64,000 bases of DNA from Alphaproteobacteria bacterium (GCA_017302575.1 JAFLDD010000001.1:1429409-1493408); one strand, 5' to 3'. Positions 7,847 through 19,012 are shown, counted from the stretch's first letter. A program made the numbers and translations. Notes: generated by a model not told the origin, from the letters alone.

Positions 7847-8749
7847 TTAAATGCTACCACCAAGACGGCGCAGCACTTCATCGAGCTCTGTCAATGAGTT
7901 ATAGGAAATCGTCACTTCCCCTGCCTTGCCGCTACGGGTGTTAATGCTAACGCCCAAGCCTAGGTTGTCGGAGAGCATACGTTCCAACTGCAAAATATCA
8001 TCGCTTTTGTCCGCGCTTCTTGGTGACGCAGATTTAGGGTTGCTTGCCGGGCGATGAGATTCTTTGGTTTGTACGGGCGCATCGCCACGTACCAAGTTTT
8101 CCGTCTCACGTACGGAAAGTTGTTTTGAGACGATATCACGGGCGATTTTTTCTGCCCCTTCAACGCCAATCAAGGCGCGGGCATGACCCATGGTCAAATC
8201 ACCTGTTTCCACGTATTTTTTGACGCCTTCTGGCAGGCTCAGCAGTCGCAGCAGGTTCGCCACGTGCGAGCGGCTTTTGCCAACGATGCTGGAGAGTTTG
8301 TCTTGCGTGTATTTGAATTCATCCATCAGGCGTTGATAGCCAGTGGCTTCTTCAAGTGGGTTCAAATCCTGACGTTGAATGTTTTCAACGAGCGCCAGCT
8401 CGAGCGCCTGTTGATCATTCACATCGTCGCGAATTAATACGGGAACGCTTTTGAGCTTTGCATGCTTAGCGGCGCGGAAACGACGTTCGCCCGCGATGAT
8501 TTCGTATTTACCACCAGCAATCGAGCGCACCAAAATTGGCTGCATGATGCCGTTCTTTTCAATCGAAACGGTAAGCTCTGCGAGCGCCTCTACATCGAAT
8601 TCGCGGCGGGGTTGATATTTGCCCGCAACGAGCTTATCAAGTGGCAATGTTGCGACTGCATTATCGTTGGCTTGCGCGGTTGAGTATTCCTCGCTCATCA
8701 AGGCAGAAAGCCCTTTGCCGAGACCTTTTTTTGCAGTTGCTGTTGCCAT
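7847..8749 (-). CDS. parB: Chromosome-partitioning protein ParB
   Basis: A 300-residue CTP-dependent DNA clamp that loads at parS and spreads along the chromosome near the origin. The N-terminus has KKGLGKGLSALM, the short segment that stimulates ParA ATPase. Residues around 35-115 form the CTPase domain with GKYQPRR and GERRFRA, followed by ENIQRQDLNPLEEA. A helix-turn-helix region (VGKSRSHVANLLRLLSLP) reads parS, and a C-terminal dimerisation domain ends in LDEVLRRLGG. It is 12 bases downstream of parA, its usual operon partner. Two perfect parS sites are present 1.4 and 3.3 kb away, within rsmG and mnmG. Confidence 0.98.
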   Translation of the reverse strand: MATATAKKGLGKGLSALMSEEYSTAQANDNAVATLPLDKLVAGKYQPRREFDVEALAELTVSIEKNGIMQPILVRSIAGGKYEIIAGERRFRAAKHAKLKSVPVLIRDDVNDQQALELALVENIQRQDLNPLEEATGYQRLMDEFKYTQDKLSSIVGKSRSHVANLLRLLSLPEGVKKYVETGDLTMGHARALIGVEGAEKIARDIVSKQLSVRETENLVRGDAPVQTKESHRPASNPKSASPRSADKSDDILQLERMLSDNLGLGVSINTRSGKAGEVTISYNSLTELDEVLRRLGGSI

Positions 8750-8761
8750 GCCCTACTCCTT

Positions 8762-9550
8762 TTATGCTGCTAATTGTTCCGCGAATTTACGTTCGCGTTG
8801 GATAACTTCGCGTGCGAGTTTCAGATATGCCTGCGACCCAGGGCATTTGAGGTCATAGACCAATGCCGGCTTGCCGTGACTTGGGGCTTCAGACATTCTC
8901 ACATTGCGCGGAATTACCGTGCGATACACATCGGTGCCGAGGAAGCTGCGCACGTCTTGCTCAATCTGTTCGGTGAGCTTGTTACGGCGGTCATACATGG
9001 TCAGCACCACGCCATGCACACTCAGTGTGGGATTTAATTTGGTCTGGATTAATCGAATCGTCTTGAGTAGGTGGCTCAAGCCCTCAAGCGCGTAGAATTC
9101 GCATTGTAGTGGAATAAGCACAGAGGCCGATGCGGTGAGCGCGTTGATGGTGAGAAGCCCAAGGCTTGGCGGGCAATCGATAATCACGTAATCCCAGTGA
9201 TTCGGCATATCTTTAAGCGCATTTTTAAGTTGGTATTCACGCGCACTCATATTCACCAATTCAATCTCTGCACCGCTCAAGTCAATGGTCGCAGGGGCGA
9301 TGGAAAGGCGTGGAATGATGGTTTTAACGGCTGCTTGCTCGAGCGACGATTCGCCAATAAGCACTTGATAAGACGTATGAATTCGTTGTGCTGACGGAAT
9401 GCCGAGGCCGGTTGAGGCGTTGCCTTGCGGGTCTAAGTCGATCAACAAGACTTCCTTACCGCAGGCGGCGAGTGCCGTTGCCATATTGACAGCCGTGGTG
9501 GTTTTGCCCACCCCACCCTTTTGGTTCACTACCGAAATTATTCTTGTCAT
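8762..9550 (-). CDS. parA: Chromosome-partitioning ATPase ParA
   Basis: A 262-residue ParA/Soj ATPase that binds DNA non-specifically in its ATP form and segregates ParB-parS complexes. The deviant Walker A is KGGVGKTTT at residues 11-19, with the signature lysine at the start; DLDPQGNAS and VIIDCPPSLGLLTINAL give the switch and Walker B segments. The C-terminal half has IPRNVRMSEAPSHGKP, typical of chromosomal ParA. It follows rsmG after eight bases and precedes parB, giving the classical mnmG-rsmG-parA-parB order. Confidence 0.98.
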   Translation of the reverse strand: MTRIISVVNQKGGVGKTTTAVNMATALAACGKEVLLIDLDPQGNASTGLGIPSAQRIHTSYQVLIGESSLEQAAVKTIIPRLSIAPATIDLSGAEIELVNMSAREYQLKNALKDMPNHWDYVIIDCPPSLGLLTINALTASASVLIPLQCEFYALEGLSHLLKTIRLIQTKLNPTLSVHGVVLTMYDRRNKLTEQIEQDVRSFLGTDVYRTVIPRNVRMSEAPSHGKPALVYDLKCPGSQAYLKLAREVIQRERKFAEQLAA

Positions 9551-9558
9551 ACAGGTAC

Positions 9559-10161
9559 TTATTTTCTTTTGATCTTCGAAATGGTGAGAATCACCGCGTC
9601 TGATTGTGTGAGGCTTGGGGTCGCTTGGTAGTCAAAATTCCAGTTACCTTGTGCCTCGGCTATCTCAATAGCGTATGTTTTGCCTTTTGGAAAGAAACAA
9701 ATAGAATTTTCCATAATCATGCTTTCGCATAACGTAAGCAATCCATCTATAGAAGATAGGGCACGAGCCATTATTACATTATATTTTGCCTGTGAATTTC
9801 GCGCATCCGAATTCGATAATGTTACATGTGAAAATTCACAAATTCGGATAGCTTCGGCCAAAAAAGCACATTTACGCTGGTCGCGTTCGATGAGGGTGAT
9901 GGGAATGGAAAGTTGACTAGCTATGACCAACCCAGGTAGACCTGCCCCGCTCCCTAAATCGACGATGGAAGTTGCGTCTTTGGGGATGAGCGGTACGATC
10001 TGGAGGGAGTCTTTGATGTGTCTTTCCCAGATTTCGGACTCTGTTGAAGGCCCAATCAGGTTGATTTTTTGGTTCCACTTCAAAAGAAGCTGGACGTACT
10101 TCTCCAATGTTTCACGTGAAACACTGGCTGCGCCAGAGGCGGTTTGTTTTTGGCCATCCAT
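9559..10161 (-). CDS. rsmG: 16S rRNA (guanine527-N7)-methyltransferase RsmG
   Basis: A 200-residue SAM-dependent methyltransferase (GidB) that makes m7G527 in 16S rRNA. The SAM-binding loop is VDLGSGAGLPGL at about 68-79; an upstream conserved segment WNQKINLIGPS and NVIMARALSSI follow the family pattern. The N-terminal segment ASVSRETLEKY is encoded by a perfect parS site, so DNA partitioning constraints fix part of the protein sequence. The start codon directly abuts the mnmG stop. Confidence 0.96.
   Translation of the reverse strand: MDGQKQTASGAASVSRETLEKYVQLLLKWNQKINLIGPSTESEIWERHIKDSLQIVPLIPKDATSIVDLGSGAGLPGLVIASQLSIPITLIERDQRKCAFLAEAIRICEFSHVTLSNSDARNSQAKYNVIMARALSSIDGLLTLCESMIMENSICFFPKGKTYAIEIAEAQGNWNFDYQATPSLTQSDAVILTISKIKRK
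10108..10123. promoter_or_regulatory. parS: parS centromere site 1 (inside rsmG)
   Basis: TGTTTCACGTGAAACA is a perfect 16-bp match to the bacterial parS palindrome bound by ParB. It lies within the rsmG coding sequence and encodes the VSRET part of its N-terminus. It is 1.4 kb from the parB start. Confidence 0.95.
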
Positions 10162-12030
10162 CTAGGCTGCTCGACCGCGGCGCATATAGGCCATGAGGGC
10201 GCCAATGGCGGCGGGTGTCATGCCCTGAATGCGGCTGGCAGCGCCGAACGTAGCAGGTTTTGTTTTTTTCAATTTATCCCGCAATTCGTTGGATAGAGAG
10301 CCTACCGAGTCATAGTCAAAATCATCTGGAATTTTGAGATTTTCCTCTTGTTTGAAGAGGTCGATATCGGCCTGTTGGCGTTCCAGATAGCTTTTGTAAA
10401 GCGCCTCGATTTCCACCTGCTCACGAATGTCCGAACGCCATTCACGAATCTCTGGCCAGATAGGTGCAATATCGTCAAAACCAATATTAGGGTAAGACAG
10501 TAAATCCAGAATCGAACGACGCGCGCCATCCTGATTCAAAGCCAAATCATATTCTTTGGCTTCGTTGGGGCTGATGTTGAATCGTTTTGCCTGAGTGATG
10601 GCATCATCCAGTAGCTGTTTCTTGAGTTCGAATGCTTCGCGGCGTGCGCGGCCGACACATCCAATGGCAATGCCCCTACCCGTCAAACGTATGTCGGCAT
10701 TGTCAGGTCTTAGGGACAGTCTATACTCCGACCGTGAGGTGAACATACGGTATGGCTCTTTGGTGCCGTGGGTAATGAGGTCGTCAATCATCACGCCAAT
10801 GTAGGCCTCTGACCTATCAATCACGAAAGGCTCGGCGCCTTGTGATGCCAATGCGGCATTTAGACCTGCCACAATACCCTGCCCACCCGCTTCTTCATAG
10901 CCTGTGGTGCCGTTGATTTGCCCTGCTAGGTATAGACCCTTCAGCTTCTTGGTCTCAAGCGTTGGTTTCAGTTCACGTGGGTCGACATAGTCATATTCAA
11001 TAGCGTAGCCAGGGCGAATGATGGTGACATTCTCAAGACCTGGAATCGACTTGATGAGGTCATGTTGAACCTCTTCCGGAAGCGATGTTGAGATGCCGTT
11101 TGGATAAACCGTGTCGTCATCCAGACCTTCGGGTTCCAAGAAAATCTGGTGGCGTTCGCGATCGGCAAAACGCACGACTTTATCTTCAATCGATGGGCAA
11201 TAACGCGGGCCCGTTGATTCGATTTGCCCTGAATACATTGGCGAACGATGGAGATTATCGCGGATGACTTGGTGGGTCTTGGATGTGGTATGGGTAATGT
11301 AACAGGTGATTTGGGGAACGGTGACTTTGTCCGTCATGTAGGAGAATGGGACAGGTGGATTGTCACCGGGTTGCGGAGTGCAGACCGACCAATCAATGGT
11401 ACGACCATCAAGACGAGCAGGGGTTCCGGTCTTCAAGCGACCCATCATCAGGTTCAGGCTATGGAGGGTATCCGATAGGCCGATAGAAGGGGCTTCGCCC
11501 ACGCGACCGGCAGGGGTTTTCTTTTCGCCGCAATGGATAAGGCCACGAAGGAAGGTGCCGGTTGTAAGTACAACTTTAGGGGCAGGGTAGCTGGTGCCAG
11601 AAGCGCCAATCACGCCCTTGATTGCACTGTCTTCGATCATCAGATCCTCTGCCGCATCTTCGATGATGGTGAGGTTCTCATATTCCTTTAAGATAGCCTG
11701 AACAGCCTCGCGATAGAGCTTACGATCGGCCTGAGCGCGGGGGCCACGAACGGCAGGGCCCTTCGATGCATTGAGCATTTTATAGTGGATGCCGCCTCGG
11801 TCAATGGCGCGCCCCATGACACCATCCAGCGCATCGATTTCGCGAACGAGGGTGCCTTTCGCAATACCACCAATGGCAGGGTTGCAGGACATTTCACCAA
11901 TAGTATGTGCCTTGTGGGTGAGTAGGGCGGTACGAGCCCCCAGACGTGCCGATGCCGCCGCCGCTTCCGTACCTGCGTGGCCACCGCCAATGACAATGAC
12001 ATCAAATTGTTTCACGTGAAACACCTTCAC
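10162..12030 (-). CDS. mnmG: tRNA uridine-5-carboxymethylaminomethyl modification enzyme MnmG
   Basis: A 622-residue FAD protein that, with MnmE, installs the cmnm5 group on wobble U34 of certain tRNAs. The dinucleotide-binding motif [17 protein letters not shown] appears at about 15-31, with further family motifs [17 protein letters not shown] and [16 protein letters not shown]. The C-terminal helical domain ends in [18 protein letters not shown]. The first residues, MKVFHVKQF, are encoded by a perfect parS site spanning the start region. The start is immediately downstream of mnmE, and rsmG follows with no gap. Confidence 0.98.
   Translation of the reverse strand: MKVFHVKQFDVIVIGGGHAGTEAAAASARLGARTALLTHKAHTIGEMSCNPAIGGIAKGTLVREIDALDGVMGRAIDRGGIHYKMLNASKGPAVRGPRAQADRKLYREAVQAILKEYENLTIIEDAAEDLMIEDSAIKGVIGASGTSYPAPKVVLTTGTFLRGLIHCGEKKTPAGRVGEAPSIGLSDTLHSLNLMMGRLKTGTPARLDGRTIDWSVCTPQPGDNPPVPFSYMTDKVTVPQITCYITHTTSKTHQVIRDNLHRSPMYSGQIESTGPRYCPSIEDKVVRFADRERHQIFLEPEGLDDDTVYPNGISTSLPEEVQHDLIKSIPGLENVTIIRPGYAIEYDYVDPRELKPTLETKKLKGLYLAGQINGTTGYEEAGGQGIVAGLNAALASQGAEPFVIDRSEAYIGVMIDDLITHGTKEPYRMFTSRSEYRLSLRPDNADIRLTGRGIAIGCVGRARREAFELKKQLLDDAITQAKRFNISPNEAKEYDLALNQDGARRSILDLLSYPNIGFDDIAPIWPEIREWRSDIREQVEIEALYKSYLERQQADIDLFKQEENLKIPDDFDYDSVGSLSNELRDKLKKTKPATFGAASRIQGMTPAAIGALMAYMRRGRAA
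12008..12023. promoter_or_regulatory. parS: parS centromere site 2 (start of mnmG)
   Basis: TGTTTCACGTGAAACA, a perfect parS palindrome, lies eight bases inside mnmG from its start codon and encodes VFHVKQ. With site 1 it forms a pair 1.9 kb apart. ParB loading here would place the partition complex across mnmG-rsmG. Confidence 0.95.
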
Positions 12031-12039
12031 CTATTACAT

Positions 12040-13347
12040 TCACTTCCCGATACAAAAGGTCGAAAAGACGACGTCCAATACATCTTCGACATCGATTTTT
12101 CCAGTGATTTTACCTAGGGCGTGAGCGGCGATTCGTAATTCTTCGCATTGGAGTTCTAAGGGAGTGTCGGACGAGAACCGACCCAGCGCATCGAGAGCTC
12201 TTTGTAACGCTTCACGATGACGGGCGCGGGTGATGAGCGGGGAAGGGGACGAACCCATTTCATGAAGAACCCTGCTTTTAACGGCCTCAATCAGCTCCTG
12301 AATACCTTCCCCTGTTTTGGTGGATATGGATAGGGCATTTTCGGGAGCTTTTCCGACATCATTTTTGGTATAGATAATGAGGGTGTTTGTATCATCATCA
12401 TGAACAAAATCATTATGTGATTCCGATCTCGTAATGGAATCAATCAGCAGCAATTTTAGCTCGGCGGATTTCGCGCGATTTTTGGCGCGTAAAACCCCCT
12501 CTTTTTCGATGGAATCGGACGTTTCGCGAAGCCCTGCCGTGTCAATCAATGTCACGGGGTAGCCGTTAATGTCCAAATGCACCTCGATCATGTCACGTGT
12601 GGTGCCTGCGACTTCTGATACTATGGCGACATCGCGCCGCGCCAGCGTATTGAGGAGGGATGATTTACCTGCATTGGGCGCGCCTAAAATAACTACCTCA
12701 ATCCCTTGGCGGATTTTTTCGCCAATATGATTATCATCGAGCATCGCGCGGAGATTGGCTCTGAGAGCCTCTATGCGCGTATTCACATCTGCCAATACAG
12801 CCTCTGGAATTTCTTCGTCGGGGAAATCGATATAGGCTTCCAGTAAGGCGAGGGGATGCAGAACCGATTGGCGAAGTTCTTCAAACAACGCGCTGTTTTG
12901 CCCAGCAAATTGGCGCATGGCTTGGGTGTGTTGGGCGGTGGTTTCTGCATCAATCAGGTCTGCCAAACCTTCGGCTTGTGCCAAGTCCAACTTCCCATTC
13001 AGGAAAGCGCGTTTAGAAAATTCGCCTGCATCGGCAACACGCAGCGCCTTGTTTTTGGAAAGAGCCTCTAAAACGGCCTTTATAATCGCACGGCTGCCAT
13101 GGGTGTGCAGTTCAATCACATCTTCGCCCGTGAAGCTGTGAGGGGCCTTAAAATAGATGCCTAGGGCATCGTCTAATATCGTGTTGCCATCTTTGAGTGT
13201 GAGGCGTGTTGCCATACGCGGTTTCGGCACTTCACACCCTAACGATGATAAACATGTCGGCGCTGCCGACCCGCTAATACGAATAATCGCCACGCCGGAT
13301 TTACCGGGCGGAGTTGCGAGTGCATAGATGGTATCGGCGGTTTTCAT
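12040..13347 (-). CDS. mnmE: tRNA modification GTPase MnmE
   Basis: A 435-residue potassium-dependent GTPase, partner of MnmG in U34 modification. The N-terminal TrmE domain has IYALATPPGKSGVAIIRISG and the FNGKLDLAQAEGLADLI-type segment; the G domain P-loop is GAPNAGKS at 222-229, with DTAGLRETSD as the switch region. The protein ends in CIGK, the invariant cysteine motif needed for modification. It is the first gene of the minus-strand block that continues into mnmG, rsmG, parA and parB, ten bases before mnmG. Confidence 0.98.
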   Translation of the reverse strand: MKTADTIYALATPPGKSGVAIIRISGSAAPTCLSSLGCEVPKPRMATRLTLKDGNTILDDALGIYFKAPHSFTGEDVIELHTHGSRAIIKAVLEALSKNKALRVADAGEFSKRAFLNGKLDLAQAEGLADLIDAETTAQHTQAMRQFAGQNSALFEELRQSVLHPLALLEAYIDFPDEEIPEAVLADVNTRIEALRANLRAMLDDNHIGEKIRQGIEVVILGAPNAGKSSLLNTLARRDVAIVSEVAGTTRDMIEVHLDINGYPVTLIDTAGLRETSDSIEKEGVLRAKNRAKSAELKLLLIDSITRSESHNDFVHDDDTNTLIIYTKNDVGKAPENALSISTKTGEGIQELIEAVKSRVLHEMGSSPSPLITRARHREALQRALDALGRFSSDTPLELQCEELRIAAHALGKITGKIDVEDVLDVVFSTFCIGK

Positions 13348-13385
13348 GGAGGCAGCACTAGGCCGAAGCGGGCGCTAATGCAATC

Positions 13386-14981
13386 CTAAAGCTGTTCACC
13401 AAATGCAGCGTGCATGAGGGATTTGGTGTATTCGTGCTGCGGATTGTCGAAAATTTCGGCGGTCTTGCCTTGCTCGCAGACCAGCCCCTTTTTCAGCACG
13501 AAAATATAGTGCGCCATGGCTTTGATGACGCGCAAATCGTGGCTGATGAGGATATAGGCCACTTGGTGGCTGGCTTGTAAATCCTTGAGCAGGTCGAGCA
13601 CTTGGCCTTGTACCGACATGTCCAGCGCGCTGGTAGGCTCGTCGAGCACGACAAGTTTTGGTTTTAGAATCATGGCGCGCGCAATCGCGATGCGTTGGCG
13701 CTGACCGCCCGAAAATTCGTGAGGGTAGCGCGCTTTCATCGCCCCCGTGAGGCCAACGCGCTCCAACATGGTATCCACGAGGCGCTCATTCTCAGCTCGT
13801 GATTGCTTGGGGAAGTGAATCTCCAAACCTTCGGCGATGATGTCGCGCACGGTCATGCGCGGATTCAAGCTCGCGTAGGGATCTTGGAATACAAGCTGCA
13901 TGTCTTTGCGCATGGGGCGGATTTGTTTGGTGGTGAGGTCGTCGATGCGATTACCCAAGAACACCACTTCGCCTTCCGCCGGAATCATTTTAAGTACGCC
14001 ATAGCCTAGTGATGATTTGCCCGAACCGGATTCACCAACGATACCGACCGTTTCGCCCGCACGAATGAAAAGCGGCAGATTTTCGACGGCATTCACATAG
14101 CCTTTGGTGCGACGTAATATCGCCGATTTAATGGGGTAGCGTACGCTAAGACCTTCGGTGCGCAAGACGTCCGTCGCGGGGCGGGGGATGGGCACGGCGG
14201 AGCCACTCGGCATCGCCGCTAGCAGCATTTTCGTGTATTCGTGCTGCGGATTATCGAACACGTCTTTGGTTTTGCCCGTTTCGACAATCTTACCCTCGCG
14301 CATAACGGCGACACGATCAGCGACTTTACGTACCACCGTCAAATCATGGGTGATAAGCAACACGCCCATATTGCGTTCAATCTGCAACTTCTTGAGCAGC
14401 TTCAGAATCTGCACTTGTAACGTGACATCGAGTGCGGTGGTGGGTTCATCGGCGATCAATAAATCAGGGTCGTTGGCGATGGCCATACCAATCATGACGC
14501 GCTGGCGTTCGCCGCCAGAGAGCTCATGCGGATACATGTTTTTGCGACCAATGAAATGCGGCAGACCCACTGCTTCGAATAGCTCGCGGATTTTTTGCTG
14601 CGCGCTTTCACCTTTGGTTTGGTGGTGCCATTTGTAGGACTCCACCAATTGCCGCTCAATCGGGTGTAGTGGGTTAAGCGCCGTCATCGGCTCTTGGAAA
14701 ATCATACCGACACGATTGCCGCGTAATTCTTGGATGCGTTTCCATGATGCGTCGTGCAACGCTTCGTCGTTAAAGAAAATCTCACCTTTGGGGATGCGCG
14801 ATTCTTTTGCGAGCAGGCGCATAATTGACAGCGCCGTAAGTGATTTGCCCGAACCCGATTCACCAACGAGCGCCAGTAATTCACCTTTCTCAATGGTGAG
14901 CGATATACCAGAAACCGCTTCGCGGTAACGGTCGCCATCGCCAAAACCAATATGCAAATCTTTGATGGAGAGCAGCGTCAT
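13386..14981 (-). CDS. yejF: Double ATPase of a YejABEF-type peptide ABC importer
   Basis: A 531-residue fusion of two oligopeptide-type ABC ATPase domains. The first has GESGSGKS (about 39-46) and LSGGERQR, the second has GESGSGKS near 316 and FSGGQRQR; both have Walker B segments (LLIADEPTTALD, LVVLDEPTSALD). It powers uptake of peptides such as microcin C-like compounds in the Yej family. It is the last gene of yejA-yejB-yejE-yejF, each overlapping the next by four bases, so the four subunits are translationally coupled. Transport specificity is inferred from family membership. Confidence 0.95.
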   Translation of the reverse strand: MTLLSIKDLHIGFGDGDRYREAVSGISLTIEKGELLALVGESGSGKSLTALSIMRLLAKESRIPKGEIFFNDEALHDASWKRIQELRGNRVGMIFQEPMTALNPLHPIERQLVESYKWHHQTKGESAQQKIRELFEAVGLPHFIGRKNMYPHELSGGERQRVMIGMAIANDPDLLIADEPTTALDVTLQVQILKLLKKLQIERNMGVLLITHDLTVVRKVADRVAVMREGKIVETGKTKDVFDNPQHEYTKMLLAAMPSGSAVPIPRPATDVLRTEGLSVRYPIKSAILRRTKGYVNAVENLPLFIRAGETVGIVGESGSGKSSLGYGVLKMIPAEGEVVFLGNRIDDLTTKQIRPMRKDMQLVFQDPYASLNPRMTVRDIIAEGLEIHFPKQSRAENERLVDTMLERVGLTGAMKARYPHEFSGGQRQRIAIARAMILKPKLVVLDEPTSALDMSVQGQVLDLLKDLQASHQVAYILISHDLRVIKAMAHYIFVLKKGLVCEQGKTAEIFDNPQHEYTKSLMHAAFGEQL

Positions 14982-16015
14982 TTGCGTTCTCCCGTAAAGA
15001 TTTTGCGAGGGTTAAATGCATCACGCACCGCTTCGCCGATAAACAATGTCAACGAAAGGGTGAAGGCGAGTACGAAGAATCCCGTAATACCAAGCCATGG
15101 TGATTGCGGATTATTTTTACCTTGCTGCAGCAATTCACCAAGCGACGCAGAGCCTGAAGGCAACCCAAAGCCCAGAAAATCCAGCGATGCGAGGGTGCCA
15201 ATCGCACCAACCACCATGAAAGGTACGAAGGTGAATACGGATACGAGCGCATTGGGTAATACGTGGCGTACCATGATTGTAAGTTCGGGTACGCCAAGCG
15301 CGCGTGCGGCGCGTACATAATCGAAATTACGGGCGCGAAGGAATTCGGCGCGCACCACATCGACGAGTGCCATCCACTTGAAAAATAGCATGAGCAGCAA
15401 AATCCACCAGAAACTCGGCACCACCATGGAAGATAAGATAATCAGCAAAAAGAGCACGGGAATGCCTTGCCACATTTCAATGAAACGCTGCAAAAACAAG
15501 TCGAGCAACCCGCCGAAATAGCCCTGTACTGCGCCAAGCGCTACACCAATCACGCTTGAGAGCGACACCAGAATGAGCGCAAATAACATCGAGGTGCGGA
15601 AGCCGTAAATGATGCGCGCAAAGACATCACGCGCTTGATCGTCGGTGCCGAGCAAGTTGGTGGTGCTGGGTGGGGCAGGGGCGCGATTGATGTTGAAATT
15701 GATGCTGGAATAATCATAGGGAATGAGCGGACGAATCATCCAACCATGCTGATTAATTTCGTGGATGGTCCATGGGTCGCCATAATCGGCTTCGGTTTCG
15801 AGCGCGCCCCCAAAGGTTTCATTCTCTGTATATTCGACGAAGATGGGGAATAGATAATCGCCCTTATATTTGATGAGGATCGGGCGGTCATTAGCAATGC
15901 ATTCCGCGAATAAGCTAATGATGAAAAGACTCAGCAGAATCCAGAAGGAAATATAGCCACGACGATTGGATTTGAACGTATCCCAACGGCGGCGTGTGAT
16001 GGGGTTAATACTCAT
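14978..16015 (-). CDS. yejE: YejE-type peptide ABC transporter permease
   Basis: A 345-residue inner-membrane permease. An N-terminal cytoplasmic segment ([19 protein letters not shown]) and first membrane helix are followed by a periplasmic region with [18 protein letters not shown], a DppC/YejE hallmark. Five further helices follow, with the ATPase-contact EAA-like loop around [22 protein letters not shown]. It pairs with YejB to form the channel and overlaps both neighbouring genes by four bases. Confidence 0.95.
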   Translation of the reverse strand: MSINPITRRRWDTFKSNRRGYISFWILLSLFIISLFAECIANDRPILIKYKGDYLFPIFVEYTENETFGGALETEADYGDPWTIHEINQHGWMIRPLIPYDYSSINFNINRAPAPPSTTNLLGTDDQARDVFARIIYGFRTSMLFALILVSLSSVIGVALGAVQGYFGGLLDLFLQRFIEMWQGIPVLFLLIILSSMVVPSFWWILLLMLFFKWMALVDVVRAEFLRARNFDYVRAARALGVPELTIMVRHVLPNALVSVFTFVPFMVVGAIGTLASLDFLGFGLPSGSASLGELLQQGKNNPQSPWLGITGFFVLAFTLSLTLFIGEAVRDAFNPRKIFTGERK

Positions 16016-17112
16016 GCGCCCCTCCGCTCGAAGTCGATGCGCGGGTCAACCAGCATATAGGTGATGTCGCCCAAGATTTTGAAAACCAGACCAATTAAAG
16101 TGAAGATGAAAAGTGTGCCAAACATCACGGGATAGTCGCGGGTGAGGGCGGCTTCGAAACCCAGCAAACCCAAGCCATCGAGCGAGAAAATCACCTCAAT
16201 CAGCAATGAACTGGTGAAGAGAATCGCAATCAGCGCGGAGGGAATTCCTGCGATCACGATCAACATCGCGTTGCGAAATACGTGGCGATATAGCACGCGG
16301 CTTTCGGGTAGACCTTTGGCGCGTGCGGTCATCACGTAGTGCTTGGAAATTTCTTCGATGAAACTGTTTTTGGTGAGCAAGGTGAGGGAGGCAAAACCAC
16401 CAATCACCATGGAGATGACGGGCAGGGTAATGTGCCAGAAATAATCGATCACTTTGCCTGCTAAACTCAAGGATTCCCAATTATCAGAGGTGATGCCGCG
16501 TAGCGGGAAGATTTGCCAATAGCTGCCGCCCGCGAATAAAATAAGCAGCAGAATTGCGAATAAGAATCCAGGTATCGCTTGGCCAATGACTACAAGCGCG
16601 CTGGAATAAATATCGAAGCGCGAACCGTCTTTTACGGCTTTGCGAATACCAAGCGGAATAGAGACGAGATAGACGAGTAGCGTGGTCCAAAGCCCCAGCG
16701 AAATGGAAACCGGAAGCTTGTCGAGAATCAAGCCGATCACGGGTTCGTCACGGAAGAAACTATCACCAAAATCAAAGGTGATATAATCGCCAACCATTTG
16801 CAGGAAACGCTCATATGCGAGTTTGTCAAAGCCATATTGTGCTTTGAGTTCTTCCAGCAATTCGGGGTCGATTCCTTGCGCGCCACGATAGTTGCTCTGG
16901 CCTTGCAGCGCTGCTTGTTGCGCACCAAAATCGGTGGTGACACCACCCACACGGGATGCGCCCGCACTATGCAAATTGCCTTGAGTAAGCTGTGCGACCA
17001 TTTGCTCGACAGGGCCACCAGGTGCTGCCTGAATAATGACGAAGTTAATCAGCAAAATACCGATCAAGGTGGGGATGATAAGCCCTAATCTGCGCAGGAT
17101 ATACGCGATCAT
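16012..17112 (-). CDS. yejB: YejB-type peptide ABC transporter permease
   Basis: A 366-residue permease starting [19 protein letters not shown], the standard DppB/YejB first helix. A long periplasmic insert (about residues 30-95, containing [11 protein letters not shown] and [14 protein letters not shown]) is characteristic of YejB. Later helices carry the coupling loop with [23 protein letters not shown]. It is coupled to yejA upstream and yejE downstream by 4-base overlaps. Confidence 0.95.
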   Translation of the reverse strand: MIAYILRRLGLIIPTLIGILLINFVIIQAAPGGPVEQMVAQLTQGNLHSAGASRVGGVTTDFGAQQAALQGQSNYRGAQGIDPELLEELKAQYGFDKLAYERFLQMVGDYITFDFGDSFFRDEPVIGLILDKLPVSISLGLWTTLLVYLVSIPLGIRKAVKDGSRFDIYSSALVVIGQAIPGFLFAILLLILFAGGSYWQIFPLRGITSDNWESLSLAGKVIDYFWHITLPVISMVIGGFASLTLLTKNSFIEEISKHYVMTARAKGLPESRVLYRHVFRNAMLIVIAGIPSALIAILFTSSLLIEVIFSLDGLGLLGFEAALTRDYPVMFGTLFIFTLIGLVFKILGDITYMLVDPRIDFERRGA

Positions 17113-18914
17113 CGCACGCCTGCCTTGATCTCAGCAGCAGGCAACATCCACCATGTATCAACGGCGGTGTTGTAGCTTGGCTGTATTTTGGGTTTGCCAA
17201 ATTTATTCCAATGTACTTGGCGCCATGCGCTTAAGTGCCAGTGAGGAATGACGTAGTGATTCCATAGCAACACGCGATCGAGCGCGCGGGCTGCTGGGCG
17301 CAAAGTTTCAAGCGATTGCGCGCGCAGAATTTTATTCACTAATTCATCGACGACTGGGTTTTTAATGCCGCCAAGATTCTGGCTTCCTTCCACATCCGCT
17401 TGTGAGGAGTGCCAATAGGTATATTGCTCGGTCGAGGGGTAGAAGAGCCCCAAATTCCACCAGATGGAAACCATATCAAAATCGCGCTTGTCGATGCGGC
17501 GTTGGTATTGCGAGGCATCGACATAACGGAAGGTGGAATCAATACCCAAGCGCCGCAAATTTTTACGCATGATGGATACGACGCGCTCGAAGGTGCGTTG
17601 AGTCATCAGAAACTCAATGGTCAATGGCTCGCCCGTTTTTGCATGGACACGTTTGCCGTTGCGCAACACCCAGCCCGCATCCTCCAGCAAGGATTGAGCT
17701 TTGATCAGATTGTTACGATCATAGCCAGAACCGTCTGTATGCGGCACAGTGAATGGTTTCTCGAAAAGGGCAGGGGAAAGCTCGCTTTTATGTGGCATGA
17801 GCAATGCCAATTCGTCGCCCTCTGGCAGACCCGTAGCTTGGAACTCCGTATTCTGGAAGAAGGAGCTGGAGCGGTCATAAGCACTATAGAACAAGGTCTT
17901 GTTCATCCACTCATAGTCCATGGTCAGGCCAATAGCCTCACGCACGCGTGGGTCAGAAAATTTATCGCGGCGGATGTTAAATAAGAATGCCTGCATGCCG
18001 CGCGGGATTTTATTGGGGATTTTGAGCTTGAGTAAATCACCACGTTTCACCGCATCGATATTGTAGGCGGTAGCCCAGTTGCGGGCGATATATTCTTCGT
18101 AATAATCGAACTGCCCAGACTTGATGCCTTCAAGCGCTACGACATCGTCGCGGTAAATGTCGAAACGAATTTTGTCGAAATTGTAAAAGCCTTTTTGTGT
18201 TGGCAGATTACTTGCCCAATAGTTTTTTACGCGCTCATAGACAATGCTGCGTCCTGCTTCGACTTTGGTAATTTCATAAGGACCAGAACCCAGAGGTGGC
18301 ACGAGCGTGGTTTTGTTGAAGGCTACTTTTTCGTAATAATGTTTAGGTAAAATTGGCATGGCTGCGGCAATAAGCGGCAATTCGAGGTGCTCGACATCAT
18401 CAAAATGGAAACGCACGCGATATGTGCCTAGCGCCTCGACCTTGCTGATAGGTTTATACATGACGCGGTAAACGGGGTGGCCGTCATTTTTAAGCGTATC
18501 AAAACTGAACACCACGTCTTGGGCGGTGATGGGAACGCCATCATTCCAGCGTGCCTTACGATTAATGGTGAAATCAGCGTAGCTACGGTCTTTGGCAACC
18601 TCCACCGATGTTGCAATCAGTGCATAGTAGGTTTGTGGCTCGTCGTAAGACGGCATCATGAGTGATTGGAATAAATAGGTCGCGACACCAGGTGCCGAAA
18701 CACCTTTCAAGATATAAGGATTGAGCGAATCAAAATTTCCTGTGGAGGAAAGTTTAAGCGTGCCGCACTTGGGTGCCTTAGGATTAACATATTCAAAATG
18801 CGAAAATCCTGCCGAATATTTTGGCGCGCCATACAGAGTGATGGCGTGCTGCGGCGCCGCCAATGATGGCACGCTCGCTAGAATGAGACTAAAACAACAC
18901 AACCAAAAACGCAT
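17109..18914 (-). CDS. yejA: YejA-type periplasmic peptide-binding protein
   Basis: A 601-residue family 5 extracellular solute-binding protein. The N-terminus ([20 protein letters not shown]) is a signal peptide, cleaved near residue 19. Mature features include [28 protein letters not shown] start (here PKCGTLKLS), [18 protein letters not shown] and the family-typical [20 protein letters not shown]. It captures peptides in the periplasm and delivers them to YejBE-F. It is the first gene of the operon; the roughly 100 bases upstream to the next gene must hold the promoter, but I see no convincing promoter motif there. The cysteine in PKCG where glycine is usual is a small oddity. Confidence 0.94.
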   Translation of the reverse strand: MRFWLCCFSLILASVPSLAAPQHAITLYGAPKYSAGFSHFEYVNPKAPKCGTLKLSSTGNFDSLNPYILKGVSAPGVATYLFQSLMMPSYDEPQTYYALIATSVEVAKDRSYADFTINRKARWNDGVPITAQDVVFSFDTLKNDGHPVYRVMYKPISKVEALGTYRVRFHFDDVEHLELPLIAAAMPILPKHYYEKVAFNKTTLVPPLGSGPYEITKVEAGRSIVYERVKNYWASNLPTQKGFYNFDKIRFDIYRDDVVALEGIKSGQFDYYEEYIARNWATAYNIDAVKRGDLLKLKIPNKIPRGMQAFLFNIRRDKFSDPRVREAIGLTMDYEWMNKTLFYSAYDRSSSFFQNTEFQATGLPEGDELALLMPHKSELSPALFEKPFTVPHTDGSGYDRNNLIKAQSLLEDAGWVLRNGKRVHAKTGEPLTIEFLMTQRTFERVVSIMRKNLRRLGIDSTFRYVDASQYQRRIDKRDFDMVSIWWNLGLFYPSTEQYTYWHSSQADVEGSQNLGGIKNPVVDELVNKILRAQSLETLRPAARALDRVLLWNHYVIPHWHLSAWRQVHWNKFGKPKIQPSYNTAVDTWWMLPAAEIKAGVR

Positions 18915-19012
18915 GAGTTTATGCTAAGACACGCAGGCAGCATATGCTAGCACACAGGCTTGTGCTGCTGCGAATCACAACCGAATTGCACGCAAGTGGT
19001 GCATCAAGCGCA

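Noticed and set aside
12594..12605. TCACGTG-containing sequences elsewhere (for example near 10975, 12595 and 54643) as extra parS sites
   Set aside because: They match only the central 6-7 bases of parS and lack the outer TGTT/AACA arms.
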